Assembly (NCBI GenBank): GCA_029862165.1
Contig: JAOTXU010000001.1
Location: 186,001 to 250,000, forward strand
Direction of reading: 5' to 3'
Length of the DNA: 64,000 nucleotides
From: Gammaproteobacteria bacterium
GTDB lineage: Bacteria > Pseudomonadota > Gammaproteobacteria > Steroidobacterales > JABDKV01
Positions 8,499 through 16,503 of this stretch are shown in pieces (position 1 is the stretch's first letter; each line of letters begins with the position of its first letter). The notes below the pieces were generated by a model that did no database searches, was not told the origin of the DNA, and saw only the letters and a program-made list of their open reading frames with translations. The position numbers and the translations under genes were made by a program.

Positions 8499-9733
8499 AC
8501 CAATAACTCGGCAGGGTGCGGATGACTCAGAAAGCCCAATGGGCTTGCGCTGCGGCCGTAGGCACCGGACTGAAACACGGCGATTAGATCACCGGGGGCT
8601 GCGACCGACATCCTCATGTTGTCGGCCAGCAGGTCCAGGGGAGTGCATAATGGCCCAACCACGGAAGCTTTTTCGCTCTGCTTTGAACCAATTTTGTTGG
8701 CCACTAGTACAGGGTAGTTCTTGCGTATTACCTGTCCGAAATTTCCCGATGCTGCCAGATGATGATGCAGACCGCCGTCTGTGATCAGAAAGACCTTGCC
8801 ACGAGAAATTTTTCGATCAATGACACGGCATACATAGACTCCGGCTTCTGCGACCAAATAGCGGCCGAGCTCCAGCGCTACACTGGCGTTTGGCATGGCA
8901 GCGTTTATCTGTGGCAATAGCTTTGCCAGGTTTTTACCGATAACACCAACGTCAAGATCTGCCTCGTCATCAAAATAGGGCACGCCCAGGCCGCCGCCGA
9001 TGTTTAATAACTGCACTGGCGACGGTGCGTGAACCGCCAGCTCAGCGGCCAGTTTCACCGTGAGTTCCTGGGCCTCACAAATTGCCCTGACGTTGAGGTT
9101 TTGCGAGCCAGTGAAGATATGAAAGCCGATGAATTCGATATCGAGGTGCTTCATTCGGTCCAGCAGCGCGGGCACATTTTCGGAATCGATTCCAAACTGC
9201 TGAGGTCCACCGCCCATTTTCATACCTGACGCACGCAACTGAAACGGTGGATTGACCCTAATTGCCACCCGCGGCTTGATTCCCTCTTGTCTGCCGAGTT
9301 GAATCAGGACATCAAGTTCCCGTTCTGACTCGATGTTTACGGTGATACGGGCCCGCAGCGCGTCTGCCAGCTCGTCGTTGCGTTTGCCCGGTCCGGCAAA
9401 ACTCACGCGTCCGGCGTCAATTCCGGCCCGCATCAGCAAGTCCAATTCGCCGGCAGACGCAACGTCCAGCCCGTCAACCAGATTAGAAATGTGATCGAGC
9501 AGTTGCGGCATCGGATTGGCCTTCACCGCGTAATGGATACGACATGCGTCGGGAAGTTGCTTTCGCAACGACACGATACGTTTCGTGATCACAGCGCGAT
9601 CGTAGATATAGACTGGCGTTTGTCCGACTTGTGCCACTAAATCCGTTACCGGTTGCGATCCGAGGTACAGGCACTGATCGCGCACCTCGAAGTGCGTGAT
9701 TGGAGCGTGTGACTGGAAGCGAATCGTGGTCAT
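8495..9733 (-). CDS. PLP-dependent decarboxylase, XrtA-associated (ornithine/DAP decarboxylase fold)
   Basis: 412 residues of the fold III group IV decarboxylase type. The PLP-binding lysine is in HYAVKANP (Lys71). Other marks are HIFTGSQ, the phosphate-binding GGGLGVPYFD, and GPLCTPLD near the C-terminus, where the catalytic cysteine from the partner subunit lies. This matches the exosortase A-associated decarboxylase subfamily (TIGR03099-like), related to diaminopimelate and ornithine decarboxylases but with unknown substrate. Transcribed on the minus strand after the acyl-CoA ligase, whose stop overlaps its ATG by 4 nt. Tail-to-tail with hydrolase 1, overlapping by 4 nt. Confidence 0.9.
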   Translation of the reverse strand: MTTIRFQSHAPITHFEVRDQCLYLGSQPVTDLVAQVGQTPVYIYDRAVITKRIVSLRKQLPDACRIHYAVKANPMPQLLDHISNLVDGLDVASAGELDLLMRAGIDAGRVSFAGPGKRNDELADALRARITVNIESERELDVLIQLGRQEGIKPRVAIRVNPPFQLRASGMKMGGGPQQFGIDSENVPALLDRMKHLDIEFIGFHIFTGSQNLNVRAICEAQELTVKLAAELAVHAPSPVQLLNIGGGLGVPYFDDEADLDVGVIGKNLAKLLPQINAAMPNASVALELGRYLVAEAGVYVCRVIDRKISRGKVFLITDGGLHHHLAASGNFGQVIRKNYPVLVANKIGSKQSEKASVVGPLCTPLDLLADNMRMSVAAPGDLIAVFQSGAYGRSASPLGFLSHPHPAELLV

Positions 9734-11286
9734 GCCGTCGTGCCTGCAAAAAAATCCTTGAGTTCTGAGGCCAATAACTGCCGATCAATCTTGTCATTGA
9801 CCGTGCGCGGTAGTTGGGTGCGCCAATCAACATGAGCGGGAATCATATAGTTTGGCATCTGACTGCGACAGTAATCGAGCACACCCTTGCTGTCACCACT
9901 ACCGGATGGAGACACTGCAGCCACGACTATGGCCTGGCCTAGTTCATGATGTGGTATGCCCACGGCAGCCGCGACCGAGACCAAACCGGAGTCGTACAGT
10001 ACTTCCTCGATTTCGGTTGGGCTGACGCGATAGCCCGAAGTTTTTATCATGTCGTCAGAACGGCCGACAAAATACAGGAATCCTTCTTCATCGGCACGGA
10101 CGGTATCACCTGACCAAACGGCGATTTCCGTCGTGCTAGCGCCCGGCGCAGGCCTGAATCGTTTGGCCGTGTTCTCCGGGTCATTCCAATAACCCAGGGC
10201 GACAAACGGCCCGGAGTGGACCAGTTCGCCAGGCTCGTTGGCTCCACACGGACTGCCGTCTGCATGTACGATCATGACCTTTGCATTCGGCACAGCCTTG
10301 CCAATCGATGTCGGCCGCCGATCAATTTCTGTGGGATCGAGGTAGGTGGAGCGAAAAGCCTCGGTCAGACCGTACATCAAGTACACATCAGTCTTTGGCA
10401 GTTTTTTTCGCAGTGCGCCAAGTGCGGTCTGTGGCAAGCTGCCACCGGAGTTGGTGATGTATCTGAGGTGGTTAGTGATGTCCACCGGCCATTGCTGACG
10501 AGACAGTTGCAGCCAGACCGTTGGCACACAAGCCAATCCGGTAATCCGCTCGTTCTTGACGGCGCGAACGACGTCGCGTGGCAACAGGTATTCAAACAAC
10601 ACCACGCACGCACCGACCAAGAACGCGGTACTAAGCTGGCTGAATCCGTAGTCAAAGCTAAACGGCAGCACCGTCAACAACCGGTCGCCGGCGTCGTTTT
10701 GCAGATATTGGCTGACACTTTCCGCACCGGTCACAAGATTGCAGTGCGACAGCATCACGCCTTTGGGTTTGCCGGTGCTGCCAGACGTGTAGAACAGGGC
10801 GGCCAGGTCGGATTCGTCAGACCGCCGCTGATTAGCGCTTGCCGCCAATAGCTCTTCCCATCGCAGCGAGCCTGCGAGACTGGAGCTATCCTCGTCACCG
10901 TCCAGTACGACTGTTTGCAGCCCGTTATGTTTTGCGCACATTGCTCGTAAGCTCTGTGCGCGGTCCGCTGTAGTAATCAGAATTTTGGCAGCGCAATCGT
11001 CCAGAATGTGTTCGACTTGTGCGGCTTTGAGTTGAGAATTGATCGGGACGAAAACGGCGCCGGCCATAGACGTGGCGAAATATGCGATCACCGCCTCAGG
11101 CTGTTTAGGCAGATAGATTGCCACCCGATCACCACGTTGAACCCCACATTCAAGCAAGCCGCCACTGACACTCGATACCTGCGCGGCGAGTTCGGCATAA
11201 GTGATGTCTTTCAGGCGATGCCGCAATGCCGGTGAGGCGGGGTCGCGATTCGCGGTGAAAAGAATCAATTCATGTAGAAGTTTCAT
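9730..11286 (-). CDS. Acyl-CoA ligase (AMP-forming), XrtA-associated
   Basis: ANL-superfamily adenylating enzyme of 518 residues from the ATG at 11286 (MKLLHELILF), the natural family start. A longer start at 11313 adds nine poorly conserved residues. The P-loop signature FYTSGSTGKPKG is intact. Later motifs include the A5-like YLMYGLTEAFRSTYL and a C-terminal GRSDDMIKTSGYRVSP hinge and lysine region. Exosortase A ligase family members (TIGR03098-like) are inferred to activate a carboxylic acid for loading on the acyl carrier protein. Here that protein would be the ACP domain encoded at 6604. First of a two-gene minus-strand unit with the decarboxylase. Confidence 0.9.
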   Translation of the reverse strand: MKLLHELILFTANRDPASPALRHRLKDITYAELAAQVSSVSGGLLECGVQRGDRVAIYLPKQPEAVIAYFATSMAGAVFVPINSQLKAAQVEHILDDCAAKILITTADRAQSLRAMCAKHNGLQTVVLDGDEDSSSLAGSLRWEELLAASANQRRSDESDLAALFYTSGSTGKPKGVMLSHCNLVTGAESVSQYLQNDAGDRLLTVLPFSFDYGFSQLSTAFLVGACVVLFEYLLPRDVVRAVKNERITGLACVPTVWLQLSRQQWPVDITNHLRYITNSGGSLPQTALGALRKKLPKTDVYLMYGLTEAFRSTYLDPTEIDRRPTSIGKAVPNAKVMIVHADGSPCGANEPGELVHSGPFVALGYWNDPENTAKRFRPAPGASTTEIAVWSGDTVRADEEGFLYFVGRSDDMIKTSGYRVSPTEIEEVLYDSGLVSVAAAVGIPHHELGQAIVVAAVSPSGSGDSKGVLDYCRSQMPNYMIPAHVDWRTQLPRTVNDKIDRQLLASELKDFFAGTTA

Positions 11287-11340
11287 CGCTTCAATATTGC
11301 ATTGGCCGGGCAACCCAAGGACACAGCAGATGTGCCTTGC

Positions 11341-12330
11341 TCAACGACGATCCGCGAGTTTTTGTTCCCAGGCCAGGGAGGTGCTGACAATGGCGTCCAG
11401 ATCGTCGTAGCGGGGTTCCCAGGCAAATAGTGAGCGTAATTTTTGTGCATCGGCAACCAGTGAGGGCGGGTCACCGGCGCGCCGGGCTTCCTCTACGATA
11501 TTCAGCGGTTTGCCGGCAGCTTTTTCAACTGCCTCAAGTACTGCACGTACGCTGTAACCATGCCCGTAGCCACAATTGAGTGTTATAGATGGTCCGTTGT
11601 CACGCAAGTATGCCAGCGCCAGCAAATGCGCGTCGGCCAGGTCTTCAACGTGGATATAGTCACGCACGCCCGTACCATCCGGCGTTGGATAATCGGTTCC
11701 AAAAATCGCGACCCGGTCACGCAGGCCGATGGCAGCCTCGCACGCAACTTTCGTTAGCAGTGTCGCTTTGGCAGTGGATTGTCCGATACGCCCTTGCGGG
11801 TCTGAGCCTGCTACATTAAAGTAACGCAAAGTAACGTGGCGCAAGCCGGTGGTGGCCGCCAAATCACGTAGCATCCACTCACTCATCAATTTTGACAATC
11901 CATAGGGATTGATTGGCGACGTGGGAGCTGCTTCACTTATTGCAACATCACTGTCGGGAATTCCGTACACGGCAGCAGTCGATGAAAAGACAAAATTGTT
12001 TACACTATGTTTTGCGCAGACTTGCAGCAAATTTCTGGTTTTACAGGTATTGTTTGCGTAATACTTTAGTGGGTCTGCAACCGACTCGGGCACAATAGTG
12101 TGCGCCGCGAAATGCAAAACCGATTCAATATCGAATCGTCCAAAAATCTGGTCTAATAATTCGCTGTCCCCGCAGTCACCACGGATGAGCTCACCAGACA
12201 GCACGGCATCGGCGAACCCTGTGCACAGGTTGTCCAGTACAATGACATGTGCACCGGCATCGCCCAATTGTCGTACAACATGGCTGCCGATGTATCCGGC
12301 GCCACCCGTGACCAGGACAGTTTTGGTCAT
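11341..12330 (-). CDS. galE: UDP-glucose 4-epimerase
   Basis: Extended SDR epimerase that interconverts UDP-glucose and UDP-galactose, supplying UDP-galactose for surface polysaccharide. Start set at the ATG at 12330 (MTKTVLVTGGAGYIGS), which has a strong GGAGGAGGG ribosome-binding site just upstream. The 5' extension to 12381 would put 17 unrelated residues before the Rossmann fold. Visible are the NAD-binding GGAGYIGS, the SSTAAVYG strand and the catalytic Y-x-x-x-K in NPYGLSKLMSE. At 329 residues it has the normal family length. It is separated from the ligase by about 55 bp and transcribed in the same direction, so it probably belongs to the exopolysaccharide locus. Confidence 0.94.
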   Translation of the reverse strand: MTKTVLVTGGAGYIGSHVVRQLGDAGAHVIVLDNLCTGFADAVLSGELIRGDCGDSELLDQIFGRFDIESVLHFAAHTIVPESVADPLKYYANNTCKTRNLLQVCAKHSVNNFVFSSTAAVYGIPDSDVAISEAAPTSPINPYGLSKLMSEWMLRDLAATTGLRHVTLRYFNVAGSDPQGRIGQSTAKATLLTKVACEAAIGLRDRVAIFGTDYPTPDGTGVRDYIHVEDLADAHLLALAYLRDNGPSITLNCGYGHGYSVRAVLEAVEKAAGKPLNIVEEARRAGDPPSLVADAQKLRSLFAWEPRYDDLDAIVSTSLAWEQKLADRR

Positions 12331-12525
12331 AACCCTCCTCCCATGCGGTTGCATGTTAGCAGTAGTCAGGGAGCGGGCCACACGACTGATTCACGCTTTG
12401 GCTCCCGATGTGACATATGTCCGTGTTCGAGCAGAGCAGGCAGGGGAAAATGCCGGAATTCGGGCCCGTTTGGCCCGCGTTCAGGTTACACCGGTTAGAA
12501 TGTTCATGAGATAGGAAAGGACCCA

Positions 12526-14586
12526 ATGAATAGACAAAATTTGACAACTTGCCGTCTTGCTGTGCTGGTGGCCGCTGGCCTGCTTGCCGTCGCCTGTGGT
12601 GGTGGCGGCGGTGGTGGCGGCAGCAACGACACTGACGGTGACGGTGTCGTCAACACGTCCGATAATTGCCCGACTATCTCAAACCTGGCCCAGACGGATA
12701 CAGATAGCGATGGCAGCGGTGATGCCTGCGATGCTGACGATGACAACGATGGCGTGGCAGACACAACTGACAATTGCCCTCTGCTAAGCAACGTTACACA
12801 AACCGACAACGATAACGATGCTATCGGTGATGCGTGTGATGCGGACGACGATAATGACAATGTGGGCGACGGTGCCGATAACTGTCCGCTGATTGCAAAT
12901 ACAAATCAACTTGATACTGATGCCGACAACGCCGGTGATGTTTGCGACGACGACGACGATGGCGACGGCGTCGACGACCTTGCGGATAATTGCCCGTTAG
13001 TGGCTAACTTGGATCAGACCGACACTGACGGCGATGGTTTTGGCGATGCCTGCGATCCAGACACCAATATTGCGGTTTCTGGTACGGTCACTTTCGATAG
13101 AGTGCCACACAACCCGGCCACGAATGGTCTGGATTATGGGTCCATCACATCGAATCCGGTGCGCAATGCCGTTGTCGAGCTGATTACCGGCGGATCGGTC
13201 ATTGCGACCGTGGAAACGGACAGCCTGGGCAACTATACCGTTCAGGCGCCGATCAACAGCGACGTTATCGTCAGGGTTCGCGTTGAGACGGTGCGTGTGG
13301 GTCTGCCGGGCTGGAACGTGCGCGTGGTTGACAATACGCAGATGGACGCACTGTATGTGCTTCAATCGGCCAGTTTCAATACAGGCGTAGCTGATGTTGT
13401 ACAAGACCTGCATGCTTCGTCGGGCTGGGACGGCAGCAGCTATGCCGCCGAGCGGAAAGCCGGCCCGTTTGCAGCCCTGGATGCTATTACTGATTCCATA
13501 CAGAACCTGTTGCTGGTCGATCCGGATGCTCAATTTCCGGATCTCGTGCTGAAATGGAGTCCAGACAATCGAGCGGTGTCCGGTGATGAAAGTATCGGTG
13601 AGATAGGCAATACTTTTTTCCGCCGTGATGGCACCACGCGGGAGATCTTGCTGTTGGGTAACGAAGACACGGACACGGATGAATACGACAGGCATGTCGT
13701 TATTCACGAGTGGGGGCACTATTTCGAGGATGTCTTCTCGCGCGCCGACACGATAGGGGGCGGCCATTCCAGTGGCGATCGATTGGATCCGCGTGTGGCG
13801 TACAGCGAAGGGTGGGGCTACACCTACGCCGGCATCACGACTGGCGACCCGGTGACCCGCGATGCACTCGGTATCGGGCAGGCGAGCGGATTCCAGATTG
13901 ACGTGGAGGACAACAGTAATCTGAATCCAGGCTGGTTTAGCGAAGGTTCGGTGCAAAGCATTATTTACGACTTAATCGACGCGACCGACGATGGCGTCGA
14001 CACCGTGTCGCTGGGTTTTGGTCCCGTTTATGATTTGTTGTCCGGGGACCTGGCCAATTCAGTTCCGCCAATTACCATTTTCAGCTTTGTAGCTCTGTTC
14101 AAGCAGCAGAATCCCGGCGAGACTGCCGTTATCGATGCCATCGTGAGTGGACAGGGCATCGACAGTATCGGTATCGATGAATTTGCGACCGGCGAGACCC
14201 ACGATGAGGGTCGTGGCAGCGATGTGCTACCGGTGTACGGGGCCGTCACCGTCGATGGTGGTGCGACCACGGTTTGTACGCTGGCGGGAGAAGGGCCTGG
14301 GGATTTTGGCACTTTCAACAAGTTGTCCGTCCGGCGTTTTCTGCGTCTGGACATTGCCACGGCCGGCAACTACCGCTTTACAGCCACCGGGGTTGTCGAC
14401 GGAGACCCGGATATCGTTTTACACAGTGGTGGATTCCTTACTGCATTTGAGCTGATCGGACCGACTGAAACCGGAGACATATTCTTGTCTGCCGGTAGCT
14501 TTGTGGTCGAGGTCTACGAGTTTAGTAATCTCACAGATACACCGCTCGGTAACACCTGCATCAATCTTAGTGTGCAGAGTCTGTGA
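12526..14586 (+). CDS. Lipoprotein with thrombospondin type 3 repeats and HEWGH metallopeptidase-like site
   Basis: 686 residues. The signal peptide ends in a lipobox (LLAVAC), so the mature protein should be lipid-anchored at Cys24, followed by eight glycines as a flexible tether. Residues ~33-178 hold four calcium-binding thrombospondin type 3 repeats with recurring DNCP and GDACD motifs. A carboxypeptidase-regulatory-like beta domain follows (~185-270). HEWGHYFED at about residue 394 fits HExxH, and SEGWG about 30 residues later offers a candidate third zinc ligand as in gluzincins. The C-terminus (~585-686) is a beta-sandwich of pre-peptidase type. Predicted role: surface-anchored, calcium-stabilised zinc peptidase; activity is not proven by sequence. 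The next gene starts within about 15 nt and is probably co-transcribed. Confidence 0.75.
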   Translation: MNRQNLTTCRLAVLVAAGLLAVACGGGGGGGGSNDTDGDGVVNTSDNCPTISNLAQTDTDSDGSGDACDADDDNDGVADTTDNCPLLSNVTQTDNDNDAIGDACDADDDNDNVGDGADNCPLIANTNQLDTDADNAGDVCDDDDDGDGVDDLADNCPLVANLDQTDTDGDGFGDACDPDTNIAVSGTVTFDRVPHNPATNGLDYGSITSNPVRNAVVELITGGSVIATVETDSLGNYTVQAPINSDVIVRVRVETVRVGLPGWNVRVVDNTQMDALYVLQSASFNTGVADVVQDLHASSGWDGSSYAAERKAGPFAALDAITDSIQNLLLVDPDAQFPDLVLKWSPDNRAVSGDESIGEIGNTFFRRDGTTREILLLGNEDTDTDEYDRHVVIHEWGHYFEDVFSRADTIGGGHSSGDRLDPRVAYSEGWGYTYAGITTGDPVTRDALGIGQASGFQIDVEDNSNLNPGWFSEGSVQSIIYDLIDATDDGVDTVSLGFGPVYDLLSGDLANSVPPITIFSFVALFKQQNPGETAVIDAIVSGQGIDSIGIDEFATGETHDEGRGSDVLPVYGAVTVDGGATTVCTLAGEGPGDFGTFNKLSVRRFLRLDIATAGNYRFTATGVVDGDPDIVLHSGGFLTAFELIGPTETGDIFLSAGSFVVEVYEFSNLTDTPLGNTCINLSVQSL

Positions 14587-14597
14587 TTGGAGAAGTT

Positions 14598-15128
14598 ATG
14601 ATGAAAGTAATGATTAGTTCTGTATTGATTGCAAGTCTTGCCTTGCTGACCGGTACGCTGGCAGGCCAGGCAGGCCAGGCAGGCCAGGCAGGCCAGGCAG
14701 GTACGGCAACAGATTTTGCCACCGAGCAGATATTGACGAGCCCTGGCAAGGCATCGGCTGCCGTGGCGATAACGCATCGTTTTGACGGCACACCTGCCGT
14801 GGGCGAGCCATTGACTCTTGAGCTCCTGTTTTCGAGCAGACAACACAAGACAATGCAGTTGGAGATAAGCGGTGATGCTGCCCTTGCCGTCGAACCGGTT
14901 CATCGCCGCGTGATTGACCGCGGTCAGGGCGTGCTGGTCAATCTACTGCCACAGTCGGAAGGCCGCTTTTATGTCAACGTGATCGCCACGGTCGGTAGCG
15001 GGAAACGGGCCCACGCGAAAGTGGTTTCCATACCAGTGCAAGTCGGTAAGGGATCAATTCAGACCACGGCCCGCAAGGCTACGGTAACACCGGATGGTGA
15101 ACTGCTGATTCGCATGCAGGCTGACTGA
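14598..15128 (+). CDS. Small secreted protein of unknown function with GQA-repeat signal peptide
   Basis: Unrecognised product of about 176 residues. A GGAGAAG ribosome-binding site lies just before tandem ATGs at 14598 and 14601, and the second has the better spacing. The N-terminus is a Sec-type signal peptide whose end is built from a 9-bp tandem repeat (Gly-Gln-Ala repeated), then a mature region with no cysteine. The rest alternates beta-prone stretches, with an EPLTLELLFSS segment and GRFYVNVIATV, compatible with an Ig-like or fibronectin-like sandwich. It follows the HEWGH lipoprotein within about 15 nt and precedes a strong terminator, so the two form a unit. Periplasmic or secreted. 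No function can be assigned. Confidence 0.75.
   Translation: MMKVMISSVLIASLALLTGTLAGQAGQAGQAGQAGTATDFATEQILTSPGKASAAVAITHRFDGTPAVGEPLTLELLFSSRQHKTMQLEISGDAALAVEPVHRRVIDRGQGVLVNLLPQSEGRFYVNVIATVGSGKRAHAKVVSIPVQVGKGSIQTTARKATVTPDGELLIRMQAD
14661..14700 (+). repeat. 9-bp tandem repeat (GCAGGCCAG, about 4.5 copies)
   Basis: Four perfect copies of GCAGGCCAG followed by a partial copy. The repeat is in frame and encodes Gly-Gln-Ala units at the end of the signal peptide of the small secreted protein. Units are exact multiples of three, so copy-number slippage would lengthen or shorten the signal peptide without a frameshift. Confidence 0.95.
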
Positions 15129-15150
15129 CAGCCAGATCGTATGGTGAGAA

Positions 15151-15177
15151 AACCGGGGTCCGACCCCGGTTTTTTTA
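15151..15177 (+). terminator. Rho-independent terminator
   Basis: Stem ACCGGGGT / ACCCCGGT with a 3-nt loop, followed by a run of seven T. It lies 23 nt past the stop of the small secreted protein and closes the two-gene unit that starts at 12526. Confidence 0.92.
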
Positions 15178-15191
15178 TACCCAGCCAAAAC

Positions 15192-15207
15192 TGTGACCTG
15201 CGTCACA
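15192..15207. promoter_or_regulatory. CRP-like palindrome upstream of the FIST gene
   Basis: TGTGACCTGCGTCACA matches the CRP/FNR-superfamily core TGTGA-N6-TCACA at all ten half-site bases. It lies between the terminator and the FIST gene start (15341), about 135 bp upstream of that start. No convincing -10 box was found at the classic -41.5 or -61.5 distances, so its mode of action is open. Confidence 0.6.
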
Positions 15208-15340
15208 CTCTGAACTCCACGACGACTGCGTTGTTGTGACTGACCGCTCAGCAGTCGAAAAGACACCGCCCTATGCTTGGCTCTGGCCAGCATGGAAAGC
15301 TGGAAGATCGAGTCACTTTGCGCTTCAGGAGCGGTAAATC

Positions 15341-16486
15341 ATGAAAGTCGAACAATCTATATTTGACACGGACGGTGGCTGGCGGACTCTGCCCGATTCC
15401 GACGCGGTAAACGAGCCCCAATTGGTGCTGCATTTTGGCGCAAAGGAATTGCTTGCAACACCTTACTACTACGATATCCTGCGAAACAGCTACCCGAAAG
15501 CGCATATCGTCGGCTGCAGTACGGCGGGCGAGATCATCGACAGGGATGTACACGACAACACTGCTGTGGCCTGTGCGGTCGAATTCGACAGCACGCGCGT
15601 CAGAGTTTCGTCACGTCGCATGGAACAAGTTGTCGATTCCTTTTACGCCGGCGTAGAACTTGGTTCAGAGCTGGCCGAAGAGGACCTGCGTTGCGTGATG
15701 GTGATTTCCGACGGGATCCAGGTAAACGGCAGTGAGTTGGTGCGAGGTTTGACCAGTGCAGTGGGCGGTGACATACCGGTAACCGGCGGACTGGCCGGCG
15801 ATGCCGATCGTTTTGAAAGTACCTTAGTGAGCTGTAACGCACCGGCAGAGGCCGGATGTGTTGCGGCAATTGGTTTGTATGGCAGTTCTGTTTCAGTTGG
15901 ACATGGTTCAGTAGGCGGTTGGGATGCATTTGGTCCCGAGCGCACCATCACGAAATCCGAGGGTAATGTGCTGTTCGAGTTGGATGGCAAGCCTGCGCTT
16001 GATCTATACAAACGCTACCTGGGCGACGAGGCGGCCAACTTGCCTGGCAGTGCTTTGCTATTTCCGCTCATGGTGCGGGCAGAAAACTCGGACGAAATTG
16101 GTCTGGTCCGCACAGTTCTCGGTATAGACGAGGCCCAAAAATCCATGACGTTCGCTGGCGACCTGCCACAGGGTCATAAGGCGCAACTGATGCGGGCCAA
16201 TTTCGAGCGCCTGATCGATGGCGCGGGCGAAGCGGCGCGCATCGCCGGCGCACGGGGTTTGACCGGCAGAAAACTCGCAGTATTGATTAGCTGCGTCGGT
16301 CGCAAGATGGTTCTGGGACAGCGTACTTCAGAAGAGGTTGAAGCGGTTGCGGAGTTACTGGGACAACAGGTTTGCCAGTTTGGATACTATTCCTACGGCG
16401 AAATTTCACCGCATGTGCGATTAGGTAGTTGCGAATTGCACAATCAGACGATGACTATTACCGTTCTCGCCGAAGACGCCGACTAA
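15341..16486 (+). CDS. FIST N- and C-domain sensory protein
   Basis: 381 residues, cytoplasmic with no signal peptide. The N-terminal FIST domain (~1-205) includes the VGCSTAGEI strand-turn typical of the family and GGLAGDADRFE. The C-terminal FIST_C domain (~210-370) contains GVISCVGR-like AVLISCVGRKMVLGQR and FGYYSYGEI. FIST domains are proposed sensors of small ligands such as amino acids, usually encoded next to signalling proteins. The next gene, a PAS-GAF-GGDEF-EAL protein, starts 17 nt downstream, so the pair is very likely an operon in which FIST input modulates cyclic-di-GMP turnover. A CRP-like palindrome lies upstream. Ligand unknown. Confidence 0.9.
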   Translation: MKVEQSIFDTDGGWRTLPDSDAVNEPQLVLHFGAKELLATPYYYDILRNSYPKAHIVGCSTAGEIIDRDVHDNTAVACAVEFDSTRVRVSSRRMEQVVDSFYAGVELGSELAEEDLRCVMVISDGIQVNGSELVRGLTSAVGGDIPVTGGLAGDADRFESTLVSCNAPAEAGCVAAIGLYGSSVSVGHGSVGGWDAFGPERTITKSEGNVLFELDGKPALDLYKRYLGDEAANLPGSALLFPLMVRAENSDEIGLVRTVLGIDEAQKSMTFAGDLPQGHKAQLMRANFERLIDGAGEAARIAGARGLTGRKLAVLISCVGRKMVLGQRTSEEVEAVAELLGQQVCQFGYYSYGEISPHVRLGSCELHNQTMTITVLAEDAD

Positions 16487-16503
16487 CAGGGCGATCTAGA
16501 AGC

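Noticed and set aside
12462-12476. GGGCC-CGTTT-GGCCC hairpin as a terminator
   Set aside because: No T run in either direction and short stem.
12600-12630. Possible sequencing artefact in the GGT/GGC run
   Set aside because: The run is in frame and a poly-Gly tether after a lipobox Cys is common in such lipoproteins.
12997-13956. Minus-strand open frame of 319 codons
   Set aside because: Antisense to the HEWGH lipoprotein; composition is typical of a shadow frame.
14661-14700. CRISPR-like repetition
   Set aside because: Units are 9 bp with no spacers and are in frame in a signal peptide.
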